Made by a program: the position numbers and the translations under genes. DNA of 25,505 nt from Ichthyophthirius multifiliis (lineage: Eukaryota > Ciliophora > Oligohymenophorea > Hymenostomatida): assembly GCF_000220395.1 (NCBI RefSeq), contig NW_004086128.1, forward strand, positions 1 to 25,505, given 5' to 3'. The notes below the pieces were generated by a model. That model did not search any database. It was not told where the DNA came from and worked only from the letters and a program-made list of their open reading frames with translations. Positions 23,680 through 25,505 of this stretch are shown piece by piece; position 1 is the stretch's first letter; every line of letters begins with the position of its first letter.

Positions 23680-25289
23680 ATGGGTAAAATTTTAGCAGTT
23701 AGTGTATAAATATTAGAAGTAGGAAAAAAAATAAAATCGTAAATTTTTTTTATTAAAACAAAAAAATATAAACCTTTTTAAAAATTCATTATAAAAATAA
23801 AAATTTAAGTTCTAAAATAAGATATACATGGGTTTTTTCTATAGATGGTAAAAGGTTTACAGTAGATTTATACGATTCTAAAATTTCAGGTAAAAAGAAA
23901 TTAACATGTGATGGTAAAGTATTAAAAGAAATCCAAAAGTAAAAAATAAAATAACAAAATCAATTTGTTTATTAAAAAAAAAACAAGAATGAATCATGAA
24001 TTTTATCATAAATTTGAATTATAAAAAAACTTAATAACAGTTCAAGCAAAAGCAGATTCATTTGAATTAATATTCAATTCCACACAAACATTTTCTGAAT
24101 TATATACATAAGCAAAAACAAGGCAAGAATTTTAATTTGATGATTGTGATAGTGTTGATTAAGATGATACTGCTAATAAACTAACAGTTTAAATGGTCCA
24201 TAAAACCGCTTAAAGTAATAAAGTGCCTTAACCAGGGAGAACAGTAGATATTTATGATAAAGGTTTTGATCATGGTTTTGATTAATTTGATTGGTCAGGA
24301 AATAATAATAATACATAAAAAATCACTGCAGAATAAATAAAAGAACCTCAAATTTAATAAAATAAACCATAAAAAAAAACTGATAATTAATTTAATGATT
24401 TCTCTTAGTTTAATTTTAGTAATAGTAATTAAAAAAATGAAAATAGACAACCTTCTAATACTAATTTTGTAAATAATTTTAATGATTTTTTTAATAATAA
24501 CAATAGTATAAATCCAAAATAATAACAATAACAATAATTTTAACAATAATAAAAATAATAATAATAATTTTTTTAATCACCTCAATAGCCAGTGAATTAG
24601 TAATAATAGTAAACTCCACCACAACATCCTCCTGTTTAAAATTGCTAGGACGATTTGTTTGATTTATTAGATGATATTGATCAACCTCAATAGACAAATA
24701 ATACTTAATAATAATAATAATACTAATAATAGTAAAATCCTTAATAGATTTAATAGTAATAATGGGGACAATAATAATAAAGATAATAATCATAAAGTAT
24801 CAATGATATATATTCTGATTAAAACTATTATTAAAATAATAATAAAGAATAAAACTAATAGCAAATGTAAAATTATAATGCTTTATATTAAAAGTAAATA
24901 AAAAATATTAAATATGTAATTAAGATATTTAAACTTTTAAATATAGGGATAATAATATTGGAAATCAGAACAATTATTAGATGTAAATAAATTATAATTA
25001 AAGTAATTATATATATATTTAAAATTAAAAAAGGGGGATGTCAAATAATTAAGGTATAGCAAATAATTATGAGGGATAAAATAATTAAGGAATGACAAAT
25101 AGTTAAAATAAAAATTAAGCATATTAAATGTAAAAAATAAAATAAAAAAATATTTATATTTAATAATAGGTAATAAAATTAAAATTAATAACAATATTAG
25201 ATATATTAATAAGAAAACTATAATTAGTTTTAATAAAATTAAGGATAATAATAGAATTATTAATATCAATAATATTAATAATAATAGTA

Positions 25290-25338
<49 letters not shown>

Positions 25339-25482
25339 TAATAATAATAATATATTTTACATTAAAATTAGTAATAATAATAACCCTTTATTTAATAAAA
25401 TTATAATTAAGGCACTGGATTTTCGAATAATCTAAATAATTAAGTTGCTTAATAAGTAAATCCCTTTGACGATTTGATATGA
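23680..25482 (+). CDS. FAIM-like domain protein with Q/N-rich, endocytic-motif tail
   Basis: 529 residues from exons 23680-23738, 23810-23938, 23988-24893, 24947-25129 and 25170-25482; introns of 71, 49, 53 and 40 nt keep the frame exactly. Residues about 23-105 resemble the beta-sandwich of FAIM: WVFSIDGKRFTVDLYDSKIS then SGKKKLTCDGK at 46-56, where FAIM has SGKRVVYVDGK, and a following strand ITVQAKADSFELIF. After that the chain is disordered and Gln/Asn-rich, but it contains short motifs known from clathrin adaptors: GFDHGFDQFDW (DxF/W-like, AP-2 ear binding), DDLFDLLDDI at about 284-293 (clathrin-box-like), and the extreme C-terminus NPFDDLI (NPF binds EH domains). Together they suggest an endocytic or vesicle-coat accessory protein; this is inference. 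The MGKILAV start might be myristoylated. Many short frames on either strand across 24.3-25.3 kb are shadows of it. Confidence 0.7.
25276..25335 (+). repeat. In-frame TAA trinucleotide repeat encoding polyglutamine
   Basis: Twenty consecutive TAA/TAG codons (two TAG) in the last exon of the FAIM-like gene encode an uninterrupted run of 20 Gln, with further Gln runs on both sides. In the standard code this would be wall-to-wall stops. The tract is a microsatellite and likely varies in length. Confidence 0.8.
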
Positions 25483-25505
25483 ATAAAGATTATTGATTTT
25501 TATTT

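Noticed and set aside
24295-25269. Several overlapping frames on both strands
   Set aside because: Shadows of the Q/N-rich exons of the FAIM-like gene; TAA/TAG/AAT repeats read as Ile/Leu/Tyr on the opposite strand.

Overview
The window reads as macronuclear DNA of an oligohymenophorean ciliate with a very AT-rich genome, most like Ichthyophthirius or a close Tetrahymena relative. Three things support this. TAA and TAG occur in frame throughout conserved genes (kinesin motor, AGC kinase, ankyrin repeats) at positions that suit glutamine, and TGA is the only stop. Introns are short (about 40-91 nt), GT-AG and almost pure A+T. Intergenic DNA is nearly all A and T. The exact species is an inference. 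Under the standard code almost nothing in the window is visible as a gene.

Layout, left to right. 1-2.2 kb: two small minus-strand genes, a three-exon SVIP-like p97/VCP-interacting protein (293-767) and a stand-alone ubiquitin-like protein (1458-1667). 2.2-5.5 kb: plus-strand genes for an unrecognised 197-residue protein and an ankyrin/DHHC-type membrane protein whose DHHC active site reads NHHN. 5.5-7.5 kb: minus-strand genes for a pseudokinase with an MGN start and a coiled-coil protein. 8.2-12.1 kb: plus-strand kinesin-8-like motor and a short membrane-anchored Q/N/K-rich protein. 12.1-14.95 kb: a large gene-poor gap holding one GC-enriched island. 14.96-18.1 kb: a six-exon kinase with ubiquitin-like, ankyrin, PH and AGC-kinase domains in one chain. 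19.1-23.5 kb: a secreted or surface cysteine-containing protein followed by what looks like a decayed gene. 23.7-25.5 kb: a five-exon FAIM-like protein with a Q/N-rich tail carrying clathrin-box-like and NPF motifs.

Themes. Several products look membrane-associated: three begin Met-Gly (MGACVC, MGNSNS, MGKILA), one has a DHHC-type palmitoyltransferase fold, one has endocytic-adaptor motifs, one has a single N-terminal membrane anchor, and one has a signal peptide. Two neighbouring genes encode enzyme folds with replaced catalytic residues. No operons, tRNAs, rRNAs, CRISPR arrays or recognisable transposons were seen. Three otherwise good genes change reading frame in or beside homopolymer runs, so sequencing indels must be weighed against real frameshifts or very small introns.
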